Shown in pieces: positions 61,928 to 64,000 of a stretch of 64,000 nt of DNA. Below the pieces are notes generated by a model. That model was not told the DNA's origin and ran no database searches. It was given only the letters and a program-made list of their open reading frames with translations. The position numbers were made by a program, and so were the translations under genes. The DNA comes from Paraburkholderia silviterrae (GTDB lineage Bacteria > Pseudomonadota > Gammaproteobacteria > Burkholderiales > Burkholderiaceae), in the NCBI RefSeq assembly GCF_004353915.1, contig NZ_SMRP01000005.1, positions 163,769 through 227,768 on the forward strand, written 5' to 3'. Numbering within the stretch: position 1 is the first letter of the stretch; each line of letters starts with the position of its first letter.

Positions 61928-62577
61928 ACAGCCCAGTCACCACTCAGGAAACCGTCTTTGTTGTCGACGACGATGAGGCCGTAAGAGATTCCCTGCGCTG
62001 GCTGCTTGAAGCGAATGGCTACCGCGTGCAGTGCTTCACGAGCGCGGAAGAATTCCTCGAGGGATACCAGCCGGCGCAGCAAGCCGGACAAATCGCCTGT
62101 CTGATTCTGGACGTGCGCATGCAGGGCATGAGCGGACTCGAGCTGCAGGAGCGCCTGATCGCCGAAAACGCCTCGCTGCCGATCATCTTCGTGACCGGTC
62201 ACGGCGACGTGCCGATGGCCGTCTCCACCATGAAGAAGGGCGCGATGGACTTCATCGAGAAGCCCTTCGACGAAGCCGAATTGCGCAAGCTCGTCGAGCG
62301 CATGCTCGACAAGGCCCGCAGCGAAAGCACCAATGTGCAGCAGCAGCGCGCCGCCGCCGAGCGCCTCGGCAAGCTCACGGCACGCGAGCATCAGGTGCTC
62401 GAGCGCATCATCGCGGGCCGCCTGAACAAGCAAATCGCCGACGATCTGGGCATCAGCATCAAGACCGTGGAAGCGCACCGCGCGAACATCATGGAGAAGC
62501 TGAACGTGAATACGGTCGCCGACCTGCTGCGCCTCGCGCTCTCCAACAAGCCGCAACAGGCGCAGCAGCCACAGTAA
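61924..62577 (+). CDS. FixJ/NarL-type response regulator
   Basis: A 217-residue regulator with an N-terminal receiver (VFVVDDDEAVRDSLRWLLEA; phosphoacceptor Asp63 in LILDVRMQGMSG; the conserved Lys in FIEKPFDE) and a C-terminal LuxR-type helix-turn-helix (KLTAREHQVLERIIAGRLNK then VEAHRANIMEKLNVNTVADL). ATG 61924 overlaps the kinase stop, so it is the cognate partner. The FixJ group also includes TodT/TutB-like regulators. Targets are unknown; folD follows after 289 bases with its own promoter-like box. Confidence 0.93.
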   Translation: MNSPVTTQETVFVVDDDEAVRDSLRWLLEANGYRVQCFTSAEEFLEGYQPAQQAGQIACLILDVRMQGMSGLELQERLIAENASLPIIFVTGHGDVPMAVSTMKKGAMDFIEKPFDEAELRKLVERMLDKARSESTNVQQQRAAAERLGKLTAREHQVLERIIAGRLNKQIADDLGISIKTVEAHRANIMEKLNVNTVADLLRLALSNKPQQAQQPQ

Positions 62578-62721
62578 CGCTGCCTGCCAGCGCGGGCCGG
62601 CACGAAAGGGAACGGCGCATCACGGTGTACTTGCGCGGCGCATGACGCCGCGCAGCGCCTTCCCTACCACATTCCCACCGCTTCTTCCTGCCTCGTCCGG
62701 CCGGCGTTTCGCCTGGCCGCG

Positions 62722-62750
62722 ACAGTTCACGCGCGCCGCGCGGGTATAAT
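62722..62750 (+). promoter_or_regulatory. Candidate folD promoter
   Basis: TATAAT at 62745-62750 is a perfect -10 box, about 117 bases before the folD ATG; the region 17 bases upstream (62722-62727) has only a weak -35. The 289-base stretch before folD holds no other gene. Confidence 0.4.
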
Positions 62751-62866
62751 GTCGGCCTTCGCAGCCGGCGCCCGCTTCAACGAATAGTCCCGACGCACGA
62801 GCGACGGTCTGCCCGCCGCGCTCCGGCATGCATGCCCGCATCGCCCACACTCGAACTCGACCGACC

Positions 62867-63721
62867 ATGACAGCCACCCTCATCGACGGCCTCGCCCTCT
62901 CCAAGAAACTGCGCGCCGACGTCGCCACGCGCGCCGCCGCCCTCACCGCCCGCGGCCATCAGCCAGGCCTCGCGGTCGTGCTGGTCGGCGACAATCCGGC
63001 GAGCGAAGTCTATGTGCGCAACAAGGTGAAGGCCTGCGAGGACAACGGCCTCTATTCGTCGTATGACCGCTATGCCGAGTCGCTCTCCGAAGCCGCTCTG
63101 CTCAAGCGCATCGACGAGCTGAACCGCGATCCGAAGATTCACGGCATCCTCGTGCAGTTGCCGCTGCCCAGGCACATCGACAGCCACAAGGTGCTCGAGG
63201 CCATCGCGCCGGAAAAAGACGTGGACGGCTTTCACGTGGCCAACGCCGGCGCGCTCATGACGGGCCAGCCGCTGTTCCGCCCCTGCACGCCCTATGGCGT
63301 GATGAAGATGTTCGAGGAATACAAGATCCCGCTCGAGGGCGCGAACGCCGTGGTGATCGGCCGCTCGAACATCGTCGGCAAGCCGATGGCGCTCCTGCTG
63401 CTCGAAAAGGGCGCCACGGTCACGATCTGCCACAGCAAGACGCGCGACCTCGCGAAGCACACGCGCGAGGCGGATATCGTGGTGGCCGCCGTGGGCAAGC
63501 GCAACGTGCTGAGCGCCGACATGATCAAGCCGGGCGCGACCGTGATCGACGTGGGCATGAATCGCGACGACAACGGCAAGCTGTGCGGCGACGTCGATTT
63601 CGCGGGCCTGAAGGAAGTGGCCGGCTTCATCACGCCGGTGCCGGGCGGCGTGGGACCGATGACCATCACGATGCTGCTCGTCAACACGATCGAGGCGGCG
63701 GAGCGCGCGGCCGGTATCTGA
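62867..63721 (+). CDS. folD: Bifunctional methylenetetrahydrofolate dehydrogenase/cyclohydrolase
   Basis: FolD makes 10-formyl-tetrahydrofolate from 5,10-methylene-tetrahydrofolate for purine and formyl-Met synthesis. The 284-residue product starts [20 protein letters not shown], with [19 protein letters not shown] (substrate and catalytic Lys), [13 protein letters not shown], then the NADP-binding [20 protein letters not shown] and a terminal [22 protein letters not shown] 62867 is the family start; 13 more open codons lie upstream. Confidence 0.97.
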   Translation: MTATLIDGLALSKKLRADVATRAAALTARGHQPGLAVVLVGDNPASEVYVRNKVKACEDNGLYSSYDRYAESLSEAALLKRIDELNRDPKIHGILVQLPLPRHIDSHKVLEAIAPEKDVDGFHVANAGALMTGQPLFRPCTPYGVMKMFEEYKIPLEGANAVVIGRSNIVGKPMALLLLEKGATVTICHSKTRDLAKHTREADIVVAAVGKRNVLSADMIKPGATVIDVGMNRDDNGKLCGDVDFAGLKEVAGFITPVPGGVGPMTITMLLVNTIEAAERAAGI

Positions 63722-64000
63722 ACGCGCAACAACCCAGGCCGGCACAATCCGGCACACTCGCGAAGCCATCGCAAAGCGGCTCGACGCCAAAAGCGCGGGC
63801 CGTTTTTTTTCGCCCGCGCATGGGCGACGCGCATGCCGGTACGCCCCGATTGCGCCGCCACGGCCGGACTTCTGTTAATTTGCTCGGATGCACCGGTTGG
63901 AAAGTGCGCACCGCGCCCCAATAACCGGAATATCGGGGTGCGCGCAGGTGCGCGGCGCCCCGGCTCACCTCACAGCGAATCAACCGCGACAGAAGGAACA
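63722..64000. other. Sequence after folD to the window edge
   Basis: No gene is visible in this stretch. An 8-base stem GCGCGGGC/GCCCGCGC (63793-63800 and 63812-63819) with a T-rich loop may help end folD transcription, but the U-run is in the loop rather than after the stem, so it is not called as a terminator. Confidence 0.4.

Noticed and set aside
63793-63819. Hairpin after folD as an intrinsic terminator
   Set aside because: The T-run is inside the loop and not after the stem, so the structure does not fit a standard terminator.

Overview
The window is chromosomal DNA from a GC-rich betaproteobacterium of the family Burkholderiaceae, most like Burkholderia, Paraburkholderia or Caballeronia. 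The evidence is the gene content and order: bamC-dapA-trpS, ftsB-eno-kdsA-pyrG, lolCD-recJ-prfB-lysS, a full iscRSUA-hscBA-fdx-iscX operon, and a PDH cluster with lipoyl-bearing E3. This is family knowledge applied by eye; no search was run. No rRNA, tRNA or CRISPR array was found.

Layout. 1-9.1 kb: minus-strand housekeeping genes (MBL hydrolase fragment, bamC, dapA, a methyltransferase, trpS, a site-2 protease, a Sua5/YciO protein, a PHP phosphatase, an alpha/beta hydrolase, a DUF455 ferritin-like protein). 9.3-10.85 kb: a gamma-carbonic anhydrase-like gene and hslO on plus. 10.86-18.84 kb: an accessory island bounded by two IS5-type remnants. It carries MFS, fdrA, DUF1116, DUF2877, MFS and carbamate kinase, matching the E. 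coli fdrA-ylbE-ylbF-ybcF (AllFGHK) oxamate carbamoyltransferase/carbamate kinase set. The likely job is to phosphorolyse a carbamoylated substrate such as oxalurate to carbamoyl phosphate and make ATP from it, with the two transporters moving substrate or product. 18.87-30.8 kb: a lipoprotein, ftsB, eno, kdsA, pyrG, a hydrolase, comEC, tatD and the Lol lipoprotein exporter. 31.1-37 kb: a conserved unknown, recJ, prfB (with its programmed +1 frameshift) and lysS. 37.4-38.2 kb: a glycine-zipper protein. 38.3-44.5 kb: the ISC Fe-S operon behind two tandem IscR boxes. 44.6-49 kb: a low-molecular-weight phosphatase, a small membrane protein, lutBA without a visible lutC, and an IclR regulator. 49-49.9 kb: a two-gene toxin-antitoxin-like module with a palindromic operator. 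50.1-52.6 kb: pbpG and phasin phaP, the latter with candidate PhaR sites. 52.8-59.1 kb: aceE-aceF-lpdA. 59.4-63.7 kb: a PAS sensor kinase/FixJ-type regulator pair, then folD.

The strongest candidates for something under-described are the oxamate/carbamoyl-phosphate island with two orphan transporters, and the HicA-like/HTH module at 49 kb with its near-leaderless, palindrome-overlapped promoter.
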